This document shows positions 34,265-48,200 of a stretch of 64,000 bases of DNA, one piece after another. This DNA is from Zychaea mexicana (taxonomy: Eukaryota; Mucoromycota; Mucoromycetes; Mucorales; Lichtheimiaceae): positions 18,389-82,388 of the forward strand of contig NW_026516829.1 in NCBI RefSeq assembly GCF_025766255.1, given 5' to 3'. Position numbers and translations under genes: made by a program. The stretch's first letter is position 1. Each line of letters begins with the position of its first letter. The notes beneath the pieces are model-generated. The model was not told where the DNA came from, did no database searches, and saw only the letters and a list, made by a program, of their open reading frames with translations.

Positions 34265-37056
34265 AAATATCACTTCGATTCTGACAAGAAGATGCGTAGC
34301 CTTTTGTGGTGTTGTTATCATTTTAAGCCGATTAAATAAGTCTCAGACTACATACAGGATTTTAAATCCAATTTCGGACACGGGTTTTTTTTTATTGAGC
34401 TGTTAGATCACATTCTTAATTATCGACGGCACATGTACAAAGCTGTGATTTGTTATCATGGAAATAGAGAATAACTAGAGATATAAAGAGAGTGGAGAGG
34501 GGTGTTTATGGGTCTATTAGTCTAGGCCAGTATTATTAAGGTGGCGAAGCTGAGCAAGCAGATTTATCGCCAGCGAGATCACGGCCGAGTGTGTATATGG
34601 GACGCGAACGAAAGATCCAAGTCCAGTACTGTAGACACGCTAGCATTCCTGGAGAACGGATTGGACGATCACCATCCTCAGACGAGTGAATTGATGACAA
34701 AGTGAAGGACGGGAGGTTGGGGTCCGGCTCTGCATAGAGAACCAAAACCCAGAGTTCTTTATGCTGCCCACCGCAGTGGGCAATCAATGAGAAAGCGACA
34801 TGTCACATCAACCAAACCTGAGAACAATTGGCATTGCGGATTTGGAACGAAGTCCGGAACAATATACATATGCGACGCAGCACGTTACCATCGAAGGTGC
34901 CGAGCTGCCCGTTATGTTGACCCAAACGGGTGAGATCCATTCAGGCAAATCGACTGTAAGGTATTCAATATGATGCGACCATGCCGCATAGCTTTCAAAA
35001 AAAGGCGAGTGAAACGTGGGCGTCTTATCAAAGGCGTACTCCAGATCCGATACATTCCGCCATCGAGGAGCGGAGCAAGTCATTGACACCGACATTGTCA
35101 TCAAACTCCCATATTGCGCGACAATGCAAAATAGAGCACAAACGCTGGTGGATGATGACACTAGTTGAAGTCCTTGTAATTTGATGCGGCGCTTAGCAAG
35201 TAGTACGTCAGACCCAACAACCTGATGCTGTGCTGTTATCCCGGATGTCTAAGCATGATGCATCACTGTTTGTCCAAAAAAGAAATTAACATGATACCAG
35301 GCGCAAATCGCCATTTAAACGCCTATCACACCCGAGTGCGAGATTTTAAAAACGTTTAGACTGTAATTTAAAGTAAAGTGGTTGTTTACACAACAAGAGC
35401 AGGCTGCAGGTTAAAGTTTGGAGTGAGGGACCCACCATCAGATGCTTCAAACCAGTCGCTACGCGCCTACAAGTAGCAATGATTGTGAGTATCCTATTAC
35501 AATTGAATTACAATTATACAGTATATGAATCATAAAGAATGGTCATCTGTAGGAGAGTTACTGTATTACGTCATTCCGTGCTAAAACTTACAAGACGCTT
35601 ATAGTGTGTTTTCATACGAAAGATATGACCGTCGAGGAGCCAGAGGATAATATCAATGGAGCTGGGGTGTATACAAAACACCCAGCACAACAGGCATTGA
35701 TGGCCCAAATGCAGTACCAGAGGAGCAGCAAGTACCGTGAATAGGTGCGCCATTGCCATTTGGTGATAAAGTAGGACTAACATTGACGAACCAATGATAC
35801 AAATACATCAGAATTTAAGCTTTTGCCGCGAGGCTTTAATTCGATTGAGCGCCCTTAAACCTACAAAAGGTTCAGGTTTTGCACACGATGATGTTAGTGT
35901 CCTCAAAGTATCCGGTCTTTAAAAGGTCGAACACTTACCTGTAACAGAGACGTCACATTTGCAAGAAAAGCTTCGATATTACGATTCGCAATCGTTTGTC
36001 AGATCGCTCGATACATAGCTGTCTGAGAATTGATAACATATGCATGGGATGACGTCAGTCATACCTGATCTCGACAATCATCCATAGATAGAGTTGCCAA
36101 GCAATAGATAGGATTTATAGCACAATTGAAAACCATACAGTTGGTATAATAAAGGGACATCTGGTCGATAATTCTGTTCATTCATATTCGGATTCCGTTA
36201 ACAGTTTAGTGTACCAGTCACATATAATGCAAACACTGTAATCCTTTGTTATCCTTTTAAGAAGATATTGTTGTCAGTATATAGTGTATCCTTTTGAATA
36301 CACCAAAATAAAATTACTAAAGTATTAATGTGGTAAACGTACATGGATGCAATCTGAACATGCAGGCCATCACTTCAGTATGCATGAGGTATAGGTAAGT
36401 ATAGTCATAAATATCATGGCCTCAAGTGCTTAAACAGTATCGTATCACTATGGTTGGTAAGGGCGGGCTTAAGCACGATAACCATTTGGTTGTAGTGCGC
36501 GTACTGACGATCGCTACGTATTGCGCACATATAAAATTGTGGGTGAATAAGTGGCTTTACGAACAGAGAAGCACAAGGAAGAGGGGATAAATTGCCACAA
36601 TTTGCTGTGTACTCTATGTAATACGTGCTCCGGGAAACCCGACTTCACTGTTCGAGCCCTTACTAATAGCTTCATGCATGGGAAATTACACAATAATACA
36701 ATCTTTGTTGATTTCTGCTTGATGTGGACAGAATTGGTTTATAAGTAATCTTCCCCAATTTCATAGCTTACTTTTTAGTCGCATGGTACCATGATCAGCG
36801 AGGGTTGATTCTCGCACCATGATCACGACAACAATATCTCTTCACAATGAACATAATCCATAAACCCTGCATATACTGCTATAGAAAACAAACAATAGAC
36901 CCATTTACTACTGACAACAGCTAGTTCTGATTTTTTTAGTATTTAAAGAGTCTTGTTTTCAAATCAAACCTCAATCTCACTGCTTATTTTTTTTCCAACC
37001 AACCAAACACTTACACTCTCTTCTTTATTCTATCAGCAAAGGCAACTTGACACTAT
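34265..37056. other. 2.8-kb gene-poor region
   Basis: Only a small unassigned frame (34800-34973) stands out. The rest has many stops, is AT-rich, and shows no recognised mobile element or RNA gene. A TTCGAGCC stretch near 36648 was checked as a tRNA T-loop without finding a partner acceptor stem. Confidence 0.4.
34800..34973 (+). CDS. Unidentified short reading frame, possible gene remnant
   Basis: The frame reads MSHQPNLRTIGIADLERSPE and then YTYATQHVTIEGAELPVMLT, a normal-looking protein composition. It ends at 34973 or at a donor-like GTAAGG near 34957. A further protein-like stretch (GAEQVIDTDIVIKLPYCATM) occurs in another frame at about 35065-35145. No family is recognised, and the frames do not join with an intron of normal size. 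It may be a decayed gene. Confidence 0.25.
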   Translation: MSHQPNLRTIGIADLERSPEQYTYATQHVTIEGAELPVMLTQTGEIHSGKSTVRYSI

Positions 37057-37936
37057 ATGTGGACCGAGCACGACCGACAACTTATTCTCAACACCAAAAA
37101 GAACTACCCGCGCTGGAATTGGGAGCGCATCTACAACCATTGCAAGGATAAACTCGAAGAACCTCACTCATCCTCGTCTTGTCGCAAGATGTATCAGCGC
37201 GCTGAACTAGATCCCGAGGTAAATATCTCCTTTCAGCATATAAAAAATGACTTCATTGAGCGGTATACATGCATAGTATTGACATTTTTGAAAAAAAAAT
37301 GATCTATTATAGAAAACTATGACTCCATTGCCTTTGTGGGATCGCCGCAGCCTGGCCAAGATGGTATTCCAGGAACCACGTCCTAGCTGGAAAGACATTG
37401 CCAAGAGCTTGGGATACTCGGCAGAAGAATGCAAAAATTGTTACAAGTATCACCTGACGGAAAACGAACTCGACCGTGGCCGGCGCGAGGCAATGATGGT
37501 GGTCATGCCGTCGCAAGCTGCAAAAGCTACCATGATGAATGATGCCTCTCCTTCCCCCCGTGGATCTCCGTCGATTGAAAACCAAAAAGGCAAGGTTACA
37601 TCAGAAAAGAGCCGAGAACATTCCCTCGGCACTTCTTCGTCGAAGAATAAAGACATTCGAAATGATTCAACTACATCGCAGAGAAGCAGCAGCAGCAGCA
37701 GCAGCGTCGGCATCAACAACGGTAGCATCGACAAGAAACCCGTATCTCCGTCCTCTTCGCAAACCTCCAAAAACAGTGCTGGAAAGTGGAAAACTAGAGA
37801 CGAATGCAATCTGCTCCGCTACCGTGCTCGACATATGCCCTGGAATGATATATCTGAAAAGCTTGACCGTTCAGTAGCTTCCTGCAAAAGCAAATATGAA
37901 AGCTTGATGGAAGAATCCGATGAAGAATCGGATTAG
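37057..37936 (+). CDS. SANT/Myb-like domain protein
   Basis: Two exons (37057-37218 and 37313-37936) join in phase to give 261 residues. The N-terminus (MWTEHDRQLILNTKKNYPRW) looks like a Myb/SANT helix set. A second unit follows in exon 2 (WDRRSLAKMVFQEPRPSWKD, IAKSLGYSAEECKNCYKYHL). After a Ser-rich linker with a run of seven Ser (about 37690) a third unit ends the protein (AGKWKTRDECNLLRYRAR, MPWNDISEKLDRSVASCKSK). Spaced tryptophans and the short helices suggest DNA or histone-tail binding in the nucleus. It is not clearly orthologous to a named factor. The acidic tail is ESDEESD. An AATAAA-like signal lies near 38098. Confidence 0.72.
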
Positions 37937-38694
37937 GCGGTGGGAAATAAGAGTCTCTGCGATACTGTCGTCGTCATCGTACTGCAGTACTGCATAGCAA
38001 AGAGCACTTAGTGAGTGTGTAGTTGTAGCAGTAGACATTTTTCATTGTTTTTTGGGCCCTTTGTTTGTCATCCGCTATATTGTAAAAATGAACAGAAAAA
38101 TAAAATGGCTGTTTCAATAATCAAAAAGTCTGGATGACAAATCCTACATAGCAAAAGCGATATAAAAAGCCAATATATTGATGGGAACGTATAAACTGTA
38201 GTCAAGAATGGTTGCGACTCATTCTGTTTGAAGCCTCGACTCAACTAGGACGGCAAGGAAAGTACTACTGACGAACATACTGTATGATATGGTATGTACA
38301 GCAGAATTTCTTTTCGAGATTCGCCTGCTACATTACTTCCGTTTGTACCATTTTTAAAGACGTAGTAGAGAGCGCATTATGAAAGTACTCATTCAAGATA
38401 GAATAAATACATACAGTACTCTCCTGTAATATGTACAATCAGTCGTTTATAAAGCTCCTTTCTACCACTCATTGTGACGTAACCTTCGCTTACTCTCGAA
38501 TTTCATTGAAAACACCCAAGAACACAACAATTGCAACTGATACTTTTTTTATGCTAGGTTATACTGCTGAAGAAAGCTTCTTGCCGCAAAAGGATATGTG
38601 CTTCCAACACCGCTTGGCCCTTTAAAATTAAATTGTTCACTGCTTTTTAGTGGTGTGCGAGGTGGTGGTGCAAACGTTCCTATTGCCTCAGTCC
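37937..38694. other. Intergenic region before GPI1
   Basis: No gene is supported here. A 64-codon frame at 38431-38625 has no domain. It probably contains the promoter of GPI1, and a missing 5' exon of GPI1 cannot be excluded. Confidence 0.4.
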
Positions 38695-41600
38695 ATGTCA
38701 AAGCGCGATGCATTCAAGCTATTCTGGCCCTCACACATCTCTTCATGGCGAACTAAACAGCATGGCTTTTTAGTGGGTTGGCATACCGCTTCGACTACAT
38801 TGTGCGTAGCATCAGTCGTGTCTGACATTGAGGTAAAAAAAGAAACAACCCAGTGTGTGCGCGCGCGTTTTTTATATGTGTGTGTGTGTATATATGCGCA
38901 CAGTGAACACAGGCACTCAAGTTAACAGCATAAATCCAACACGCAAAAACTTACAACGCGGGTTTTATCATGTATAGCTTGACGAATTACAACAAATTCT
39001 ATCCGAGTTTTGTGCTTCGGGTGAATACTCAGAATTCACCCATATCAATAGAGTCTGTAAAGAGCCACCTAGAATCTTGGGTTCGTTGATCAAGGATGAA
39101 GACAACACTCAACTTGCAAATGAGCATCGCAGCCATGGTATTATTATGATTTTTGAGGAGGGCCAACCTGACGTTGTATCTTTTTATGCCTGAAGGAAAA
39201 GTAATTGATAGTTTTTCCCCCATTGAAATAGAAAACCCGTGGGTGACAGTTCTTATGGACGATGCATATGTTCCTATACCAGTGTACGTTGTTTTCCATC
39301 GACTCTAAATATATATATATATATATATGCAACAACAGCTATACCCGAAAACAACACCAATGTCAGTAGAATTCACATTTTTCATGTTGATATAGTTCAC
39401 TATATCAAAACGGCAACGAATGTCCCATATCGACGTACGAAGTCGTATTCTATCAACAACCTAATCCAAAACATTTACAATTCCTCGCCCTGGATCCGCT
39501 TGATCTGGATATATCACCCAAAGAGCCGCCAAAACATAAAGACGAAAAAGAACTTGTCACTACACAAAATCTCAACAAGATCCTTAATTACAGCGCCACC
39601 ATCGTCAAAAACTCGGATACAGTTACCAATGACTTACTATCGGCATTAGTTCAGGTAAAGTGAAAAAAAAAATAGAAAGTGTACGGCTTTGTGGTATGTT
39701 CTTCCAAAAATCTTAAGATAATTTTAACTTTGAAATTCTTATACACACACACACACACAAAGATCAATTCGTCCTATTATCTCGAAAAGGGCATCGAAAA
39801 ATCGATTCTGGAAAAACGACGACGACGACAACAAAACGATGCAAGGCGTTGGGAGGTTGCATTTAAAAAGTTCTCAGGGTGGATTGTGACGCTGTTACTA
39901 TGGCCACTCTCCATCATCTGGTATTGTGCGAGAAAAGTTGCGTTGGGTCCTTTAAAATGCCTCCTATTCGGTCTGTTGTTTCTGGCGGAAGTTACATTAC
40001 ACATCATCAATATGCGACTTCCAAAGTTTGTGTTGAATGCTGTCGCTCTCAAGGATTTGTCTACTGCTGGTATGTGCACCACTGGTCATTGGATTATATT
40101 CATACACGCAGTTTTTTTTTCCTTTGAACCGGGAGTCAGTTTACTAAAAAGCATGTATCCATAGGTCAGCAGATTGATCTTCGCTTACAACAACTCTACT
40201 TCTGGCCACGACAATACTCAATGCTAAGGAGGAGGAATTGGGCTAATACAGCTGAAACACGAGCTTATTATATAAGGTAGAGTGAAGATGCCATGGATAA
40301 AATGATCCTGAAGTTTGTGAAAAGAGAAAATATTAATCGGGTCTATAACTTTTGTATATAAGCTTTTACAATAGCATGTGGTTAGTGGCAAATGATATTA
40401 TTATTGGACTTGCCATTGGATCGTTTTTGACGACAAATCGATATATCATGTCCTACTTATTACACAAAATATTGCATGTAAGCTTTGTTAAAAGAAAATA
40501 GGGAAAAACAGTGCATGAAGAATTAACGCGAGAAACAAAACTACAACTAGGAATACACTGTCGAGTCATTACAGTCAAGGATGCTATGGTTTCTAGAGTC
40601 GCCAGCTGGTCTGAAACTTAACCACGAATTGGGGAGCTTTCTGAGCGAACTTTTTCTATGGCTCATCCGCTTGTGGACAGGTACGCAAATAATGGATCAA
40701 ATGCGTTGTGTCAAACGAGAGAAGATTCTCCATTACTTAATAAGAAATTCTGGTTTGGGGTGGGGGGGGGGGAATTAGGATGTATGCAGGCCATCAAACC
40801 TTTGACGCCTCAAATCATCCACATTATCGGGCTTTCAGGAATATTCGGTGTATCGATGATTATTTCCTTGCTTTCCGACTTTTTAGCATTTATGACCCTG
40901 CATGTCTATTGCTTTTATATGGTAGCAGCACGAATATTCAACTGGCAGCTTATTACTTTGTATTCGCTATTCAATCTTTTCCGAGGTATGCATTTCGAGT
41001 TCTTTACTTTCTTGATCGAGTCATGCTCACTAGAAACATATCATAAAGGCAAGAAGCGAAATATGCTACGACATCGCATTGACGCGTGCGACTACGATTT
41101 GGATCAGCTGTTGCTAGGAACATGTCTATTTACGCTGCTGACATTCTTATTCCCAACCGTGCTGATTTATTATGTCACATTTGCTTTGGTAAGAGTGAAA
41201 AGGAAAAACCTTAATGCGGCTGCTTGATAACTTAAAAAAAAAGGAGATAAACCATAGGGAAGAGTTGGCGTCATTTTCCTACAAGCTATCATGGAGACTC
41301 TTTTGGCGTTCTTTAACCATTTCCCATTGTTTGCCATCATGCTACGAATGAAGGATCCTGATCGTCTACCAGGTGAGTTTCATCTGATTGGGAAAAAAAA
41401 AGGTATATCCGGGGCTGCTAATATTTTTATTTTTTGTTGTTTTCCTATAGGAGGCTTGCGGTTCGATATATTTGAACAAAATTGCTTTTTGAAACGACGG
41501 CACAGACTGCGTTATGTATTACAGCGGTTGTGTGGGAGTGGAAAGCGGTCAGATGACAACAGACCCCCATCCATTCGGCGATCGACACACAGAAGATCCC

Positions 41601-42292
41601 GGCACCAACGTAAAAAATCGGTTCGATTCAAGAGTCCAAAAGCCAAGTACGAAACGGCTCCTCACAGGAATCTCAAACGTGTCATTCATCATAGCCGGCA
41701 AGGGTCGTATCTATGGATGTGGGTAAGTACACTTGCAATTTAGGAAAGGAGACGGATGGATGTAGCAAATTGCGGGAAGCATATCACACAAGTTTAAATA
41801 ATAACAACAATAACAAAACATATAGAACTCTCCTATACCGTTCAGTGCTATTTTCTTTCAGTATATGCTCTTGTGGAAACGGCTAAGCGCACACTACTTT
41901 TCAGCATATTACTTTAAATGCTTCCTGTATGGAGAACCTATAAAACCGATACCAAAACTGCAGGTGAGATAGAGTTTCCGATTATTGTGGGTTTTAAGTT
42001 TGATGCTAAAGAGATCTTCTCAAACAGTACCCCATGCTACCGGAACGAAGGTAAACAGAGAAGCACGTGGCATATGCCATCCTTGTGTAACTTGTATGTT
42101 CTGCTGCTAACCAGTATGTATGTTGTACAGACTCTCGCTAGATGCAGGATGGAAACTACTGAAATGCAGTTTTTCGGATTCAATATCATCATCGATGGCA
42201 AGCAGTGGCACCGGCGACGCCAACAGCAGCAGCAGCAGCAGCAGCCAGGGAATAATAAAGAAATGATGATGATAGTTACACACTTATCATAA
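38695..42292 (+). CDS. GPI1: GPI-GlcNAc transferase subunit Gpi1 (PIG-Q)
   Basis: Gpi1 stabilises the ER membrane complex that moves GlcNAc from UDP-GlcNAc to phosphatidylinositol, the first step of GPI-anchor synthesis. Exons: 38695-38832, 38978-about 39137, about 39231-39285, 39396-39654, 39763-40069, 40165-40276, 40363-40477, 40551-40680, 40779-40985, 41049-41188, 41258-41372, 41451-41722, 41862-41963 and a last one. Family marks are KLFWPSHISSW at the N-terminus, STYEVVFYQQPNPKHLQFLA, the signature SPAGLKLNHELGSFL, LTLHVYCFYMVAARI, LFRGKKRNMLRHRIDACDYD and LDQLLLGTCLFTLLTFLFPT. Several membrane segments are obvious. The C-terminus is long and basic. The last exon in phase ends at 42292 with a Gln run from CAG repeats. 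Another frame would end at 42266 with a Ser run, so the very end is uncertain. Confidence 0.88.
39309..39328. repeat. (AT)n microsatellite in a GPI1 intron
   Basis: About ten AT units lie in the intron between the VPIPV exon and the LYQNG exon. Confidence 0.9.
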
Positions 42293-42712
42293 TATGTTGT
42301 TGTTATTATATGCAGTAGCAGGTCTCTAACACGTTATTATGCATGACTGCATGCGTGAACAGAACGCATGCAAAGCAGTGTTAACTCTAATAAAATGGAT
42401 CGCGTGATGATGATGATGAGAAAACAACAGGCTTTTTTTTTTTATTTATATGAGATTTTTTAAAAAGAAAAATATTTACAAAGAAACAAGGACGAGAAGG
42501 CAACCCATTCCCAAGGTAGCAGGAGATCATCAAAGGAAGGGGAATGAGGGGAAATAAGAGGAATACATCATACAAAGGATTAGAACTGGGAAAAAAAAAG
42601 ATCTCAGTTGATGGCGATAATTTAAAAGTAACTAGAAACGTTTTCTCTAATGACGAATTCCCTTGGGGGGGAAAAGGAAAACAACGGTACGGGGGGCTCC
42701 ATCATTCTCTTT
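42293..42712. other. Convergent 3' intergenic region of GPI1 and PUT1
   Basis: This spacer of 420 bp lies between convergent genes. It is A/T-rich with oligo-T and oligo-A runs, and no gene is seen. Confidence 0.5.
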
Positions 42713-44930
42713 CTAAACGGTATTGGCAGTAGATTCAGTAGCCACATCAACTTCAGTGGTAGCGGCTCCAGTATCAGGCGCAGCCGTAGTTTGAGAACCG
42801 GCGATGGCCTTGGGACGAACCACCACGCCTCGATTACCAGACCAACGGTCCTTGAGTTCTTGCCAGATCAACGTCAGTTCCTTATTGACTCCGCCAAGCA
42901 TGGTTGAGTTTTCTTGAGCACGGCGCAGCAAGTAAGGCATTACTTCATCAATCTTGCCATAGGGCAAATACTTGTAGGTTGAGTATCCGTTCTTGCCCAA
43001 CGTGTATGAAAGTTGATCTTGCATGCCGTAGAGTTGGCCAAAGTGGACAACACCGGAGCGAGGCAACACATTGTGGCGTTCCATCTCCTTGACCGTCAGC
43101 TTTACTGACTCGCGGTTGTGGCTGGCAATCATAAAGACCACAGGTGCAGTGGTCGAGGCAAGAGGCTCGCCAGTAGCTTCTTGACGCTCACGGAGCTTGT
43201 CGAGGAGGAATCGGACACCGTTGTTGTACGAGTCGTGGGTATCTTCCAACGTGTCGTGGATCGGAGATGGATAACCGAGTTGGGCAGCTCGCTATAAAAA
43301 GAGTTTAATTTTCGCTTTGGAATAAAAGGCATCGAAGAAAAAATACAACCGCTGCATTACCTTTCGCTCCATGACCATGTAGGCTCCACGGACGAGCTTA
43401 GCAGCAAACCCAAAGTTTTCTCGCTTGGCGCGTTCAACATCTCGTTCGAGTTTCTTTTGAGCAGCCTTGGTGTACATTTGATCTAATTAAAAAATAGTGA
43501 TGAATTAGACATTGACGTTAGAAAGCATAAAAGCAACTGCAGAGCTTACATGTATTGTATACAGTTGGCGTATGCTCACGATCATCGCGACGATTGTACT
43601 TTTGCTGGAGATTCATGGCTACGTGATCGATAGCTTCTTGGAAATACGACTGTTCAGCATCAACCATGATGCCGACATGTTTATCATGAGCCATTCGACA
43701 AACCTGATCCAAGCGGTTCACCATGCGATCGTAGGCTTGAAGTTCTTCAAAAGTGAGCGGTGTGTTCTCACGATGCAGTTCTTCGGTTGACCACCATACA
43801 TTGCGGTCTTTGCCTTGCAAATCGAATAGCTTGGTTGCTTCAATGCGGTCCAGCGCGTCGATTCGAGACAGAATTTCCTGGCGTTTCTTTTCTTGCGCTG
43901 GCGAGCCTGCTGGAGGTAGCACGTAATGAACAATCTGTTCCAAGCCTTCGCTATCGATCGTACCGTCGCCACGCTGCCAGGCATCGAATGCCTGCTCCAT
44001 CTGTACAAGCACTTGATTCACGCGCAACAAGAGCTCTGGCGGTGCGAATGCGGTGATTTTCACCGCAGCAAAAGCGCCAAACGTATCGCCGCACAGCTCA
44101 CGGCCTTTGGCGGCTGTCCGCAAACATTCCTTGATCATCTCAACCGTGACATCGGCGCGATGCTCTAAATGCGGGTAATAGCCTTGCGTTTTGGGTGGCG
44201 TTTTGGCGTCCAGATGCAGATCGGCTTCGATGCTCAAGTCGAGAATCACATTGATCCCAGACTGGGCCAAGCGCTCCATGCAGTGGGCACATTCGTCTGG
44301 GGTTTCACCGCCACAGAAATGTTGAAACACCGTACGTTTGATGAGCCAGAACAAAGGTCCCTGGAGATGCAATGCTTCTGCAGCATTAATGATGTGGGGC
44401 GCCATATCAACAAAGATGGGGACAGAGCAGAGACTGTAGACGAGTAATGCGAGCATCAACTCTTCGCTTGACTTGGCCCGCATGGCCACACGACTCTCGT
44501 CATCGGCCAGTTCGGCTATCGTTCCAGAGGGTGTGGATGAGCTGAAGGCGGATATGGGAAGGATGGAGAGCTTGTTTTCTGCTTCGGCATAGCAGACGTT
44601 GATAAGTGGACGATCCTTGTTCCAGCAATAGTGGTAAAAGAGAGATCCAGAGACAAGCGCGGTGGCAGCAGCGATGCCGGTCTTGAATGCACGCGGTGAT
44701 GAGGCGGGTGAGGAGAAGTGGGTGGAAGAAGAAGAAGAAGAAGCGCGAGAGCCAGTGGATGAGTAGTACGCACGTTGGAAGCGAGCGTAGCAGTTAGCGG
44801 AGGGGCTGGTGAAGGATGGAATAGGTAGTAGTTGTTGTGGTTGTGGTGGTGGTTGTTGCGGTGGAGATGGTATCTGGCGCAAACAATGTCGGAGGGTAGT
44901 ACGAGGCAGATATGCTACTGATCGGTGCAT
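42713..44930 (-). CDS. PUT1: Proline dehydrogenase, mitochondrial
   Basis: This FAD enzyme of the inner mitochondrial membrane oxidises proline to pyrroline-5-carboxylate, the first step of proline use as a nitrogen and carbon source. Three minus-strand exons, 44930-43550, 43482-43361 and 43291-42713, give 693 residues. The N-terminus is an Arg-rich presequence (MHRSVAYLPRTTLRHCLRQI) followed by low-complexity Pro/Gln and Ser runs and a hydrophobic stretch near residue 90. Core motifs are GINVILDLSIEADL, AAVKITAFAPPELLLRVNQV, KHVGIMVDAEQSYFQEAID, the substrate-binding FAAKLVRGAYMVMERK, ASHNRESV, FGQLYGMQDQLSYTL and LPYGKIDEVMPYLLRRAQEN. A long insert (about residues 330-400) lies between the early beta strands and the YNRRDD region. 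It is convergent with GPI1. Confidence 0.94.
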
Positions 44931-47900
44931 TCCAATGCTTTGAGTAACCGATAACTGTTTTTATATTCTGATAAACTGAACAAGGAAATAAAGAAAAAAG
45001 AAGAGATAAGGAAAAAGAAGACGCTACTTTTTTGTTGCCGAATCCTCCGTTTTATATACTTTTTTTTTTTGTGTCGCTCCTCGCCCGACCAAGCCCAGCA
45101 GCAGCGCTGGGTGCTGGATGGTAAAAAAAAAAAAAATGATCCCAAAGTGACGGGTGATAAGAATTTTTCTCTTTTTCGTACTTTTTTTTTTCTGCTGCTG
45201 CTGCTGCGCTGTTACCCTCTCTCTCTCTCTCTCCCCCCACAGTTCGCCCTGAGCCCAACAATGGTTTCGTTTTCCCCGGAATCACATCGGGCGATATGTC
45301 CCAACTTGGTAACTTTTTACTTTCGCACGAGTGAACCAATCACATTCGAGGATCCTGCCTTGACAGCCACCACGCTGCATGAATTCCAAAAAAAAAAAAA
45401 AAAAAACCTGGTTGCTTGGATCCCCCGTTTCTATTTTCTTCCATTTGTACCCCACCCCGGCTCAACAAGATCAACTCTTTGTGGCAGGCAAAAGAATTAT
45501 TCCCTCCCATAAATTCACCGGGACACGCCCATCTTTTCTTGTAGATCCTTTCTTGTTGTTTGACAAAAAGTTGTAGTTTGTTGTATCAGTCAAAAGAAAG
45601 CGCGAAACCTCACTTTTTTTTTTTCATTCCTCGTGGAAAACACAATGTTTGGTAACCCTTGCAATGCGCGTGATAGACGACTACCCGCTCGATTGGCAGT
45701 TGAGATGCGAAGAAACCGTGACGGTTGCTCGGGTTGCCTAGAACAACAACTTATTGCCCTCCCCCATCACAAAAATGCAGTGTATCTCGCCCATCCGGAG
45801 CAGCCGTGTGTGTGTATTTGAAGCTAGAAGAGAGGGGGTTTTTCTCTTTAGCACCAATAATTGCAACTCCATTCATTTGTGTTTATGCATCATTTTCTGC
45901 GTGTATAATACTGTATGCTGCCTGTTGAGTTGATTCTTTCTGTGTTTTCGGAAACTTTATCATCAAGAGCCTTTGAGACTGCTGATCAGGAACGACCACT
46001 CGCCGTTTTTATTTTGGTGATCTACGACACCTCTTGCTGCCTTTCTATTTGTTTCGATGACTTTCTTCTAGAGTAGTAGATGATCTTCTCTTCTATACTA
46101 CATCTACGAATGATACATTGACAACAACAGCTCCTAACCATGCTTCTATGTACCACAGAATACTCTACTACATCCAGTTTACAAAGAAGCATGTGTCACA
46201 CCCTATCACAGTTTCTATGATAATCAACGTTTCTTGTCAGATGAAGCGAATGGAAAGGATATTCGGGGCCATCCACGTCGCTGTTAATGAAAAGTCCGGG
46301 GTTGAAACTTGCCGGAATAGGTGAATTCAAAAATCACCAGGTGAAATTGACGAATGTGGTTTTGGGCATCTCGATTCGGGTTCTGAAGATGATGATAATG
46401 AGGTCCCCAGTGTGTATATATGTCAAATCTCAAGTATGTCTTTTGATGAGTATACATACACGTCCACCCTGACCCTGAAGCTATTAATTAGAAACAATCC
46501 ATAGAAAGTGGAGTTAGCATAATAGATGCATATTATGCACCAACGAGATTCAAATAAAAATGTATATGCACGGTATTCTTTTTCCCTCAAAATGACTATC
46601 AACTTTAATAGACTTGCTTTTATGTGTAAAGAAAAAAAAATTCCTGTTCTCCTCTCAAACATAGAAAAACGGGTCCAGCTCAAGATAAAATAGGATTGCT
46701 GTTATTAGTTGTCTTTGGTATCTACTGCTAATAGCTGGATCAACTACCCCCCCTCTCTCTCTCTCTCGCGCGCTTAATAACCTCGAGCTATGGTCGTTAT
46801 ATTTGTTGTTGCTGTCGCATTAAAATAGTTCTATTAAATGTACCAGAACAAAAAAACAATGACTGATTTTAGTAATAATAACAATCGCCATTTATTTGTC
46901 TCATCTTTCAGCCAAACCCCACACTCTTTATACCTTATGTTAACAAGGTTATTGTATGTATGTTGATATATATGCACATCATCATAGCACAAAGGGACAA
47001 AGACTCTGTGGGACGACCATTCGAAAAGAAGCTCAGAAGTATGCAATCGTGCTGTCTATCTTTCTAGAGCATGCATATCATATTGTTTATAATGATCATG
47101 CATCTATTGTACATGCATACGTACTATCCACCGCAGTAGAGACATGACGCAGGAGGAAGAAAATCTACGTTACGTGATGGGGTTGTTCTTTCTTATTTGT
47201 TTAGCTGACACGGTACGAGTGTGTTGCTGCTGACTACCATGATGTATTTTTTCTATCACTGTTCTCTATCTTTCAACAAAAAGAGTAAGAGAGTACAAAA
47301 AGGATTCGGGGAATTAAGATGGCTTACGGGTGTAGATGAGTGTAGTATATACAGTTATTACATCAATATTTACAAATACAAAGCATCCCCGACAAATATT
47401 TGCTCACAGATCTGAATAGAGTTTCTACATCAGATCATTCACACCATCCCATCCCCGCTCCGGTGCTTATAAATGTCAATATACTGTATATGCATTGTTG
47501 GTTATTTGCTGCTTCTGCTGCTAGACTCTACCGTATTCGTGTACTTTTCGTAATCCAGCAGGCAGTATTATTGTAGCATATATACAAGTATTATAGCGTG
47601 GTGTATTCGTAAACTTATATCATGGTGATGTATCATGTACTGTTGTAATACCTCCCCTAGCAATTAATAGGATTACTTGCTTTTGCACCATTGCACCCAC
47701 CGATCTCGATTATGATAAATTACATCATTATTCAGGTTATCAAATCAAATACCTCATCATTCATAAAAGCACCATCATCAAAGAGCTTCCCCCGAAACTT
47801 CATATTTATCTCATATATGTATATCGAAATAACGACAACAGAATGGCCCTGTGATAGATTGGATATATAATGTCACAGTTTTCAAGTTTCAGAAAAGAGA

Positions 47901-48200
47901 GATGATCGTCATCGGCATGTATTTATGTAAAAGTACCGTGCGATTATTCCACCGAATAGACGCTTGTGTGCAAAACAAAAACAATAAAAAAGAATGGTGA
48001 CCACAACGTGGTGCTAGTCACTGCTGTATAAGAACGTAGTCGAGCAATATATCGCGCACGGCAAACCACTCTAGAAATGAGAAGCTGGGCAAGATCGATT
48101 TAGCAGAGACAAACAACATCAGGATCACCAGCAGCACAAACAAAAACAACACCGCTGACAGCAACCAGTAGAACCTGATCCACCGTAATACGCAAAGATC
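44931..48200. other. 3.3-kb gene-poor region
   Basis: The left end is the PUT1 promoter, with poly-A/T and purine runs. Simple tracts occur at about 45220-45234 (CT), 45390-45407 (18 A) and 46756-46770 (CT followed by CG). The remaining short frames lack domains and introns. I see no RNA gene or mobile element with confidence. Confidence 0.4.

Noticed and set aside
36600..36670. Possible tRNA (TTCGAGCC near 36648)
   Set aside because: No matching acceptor stem, D-arm or anticodon arm could be paired around it.
45390..45407. Poly(A) run as a retroposed poly(A) tail
   Set aside because: No target duplication or processed gene sequence is next to it. Similar runs are common in this AT-rich flank.
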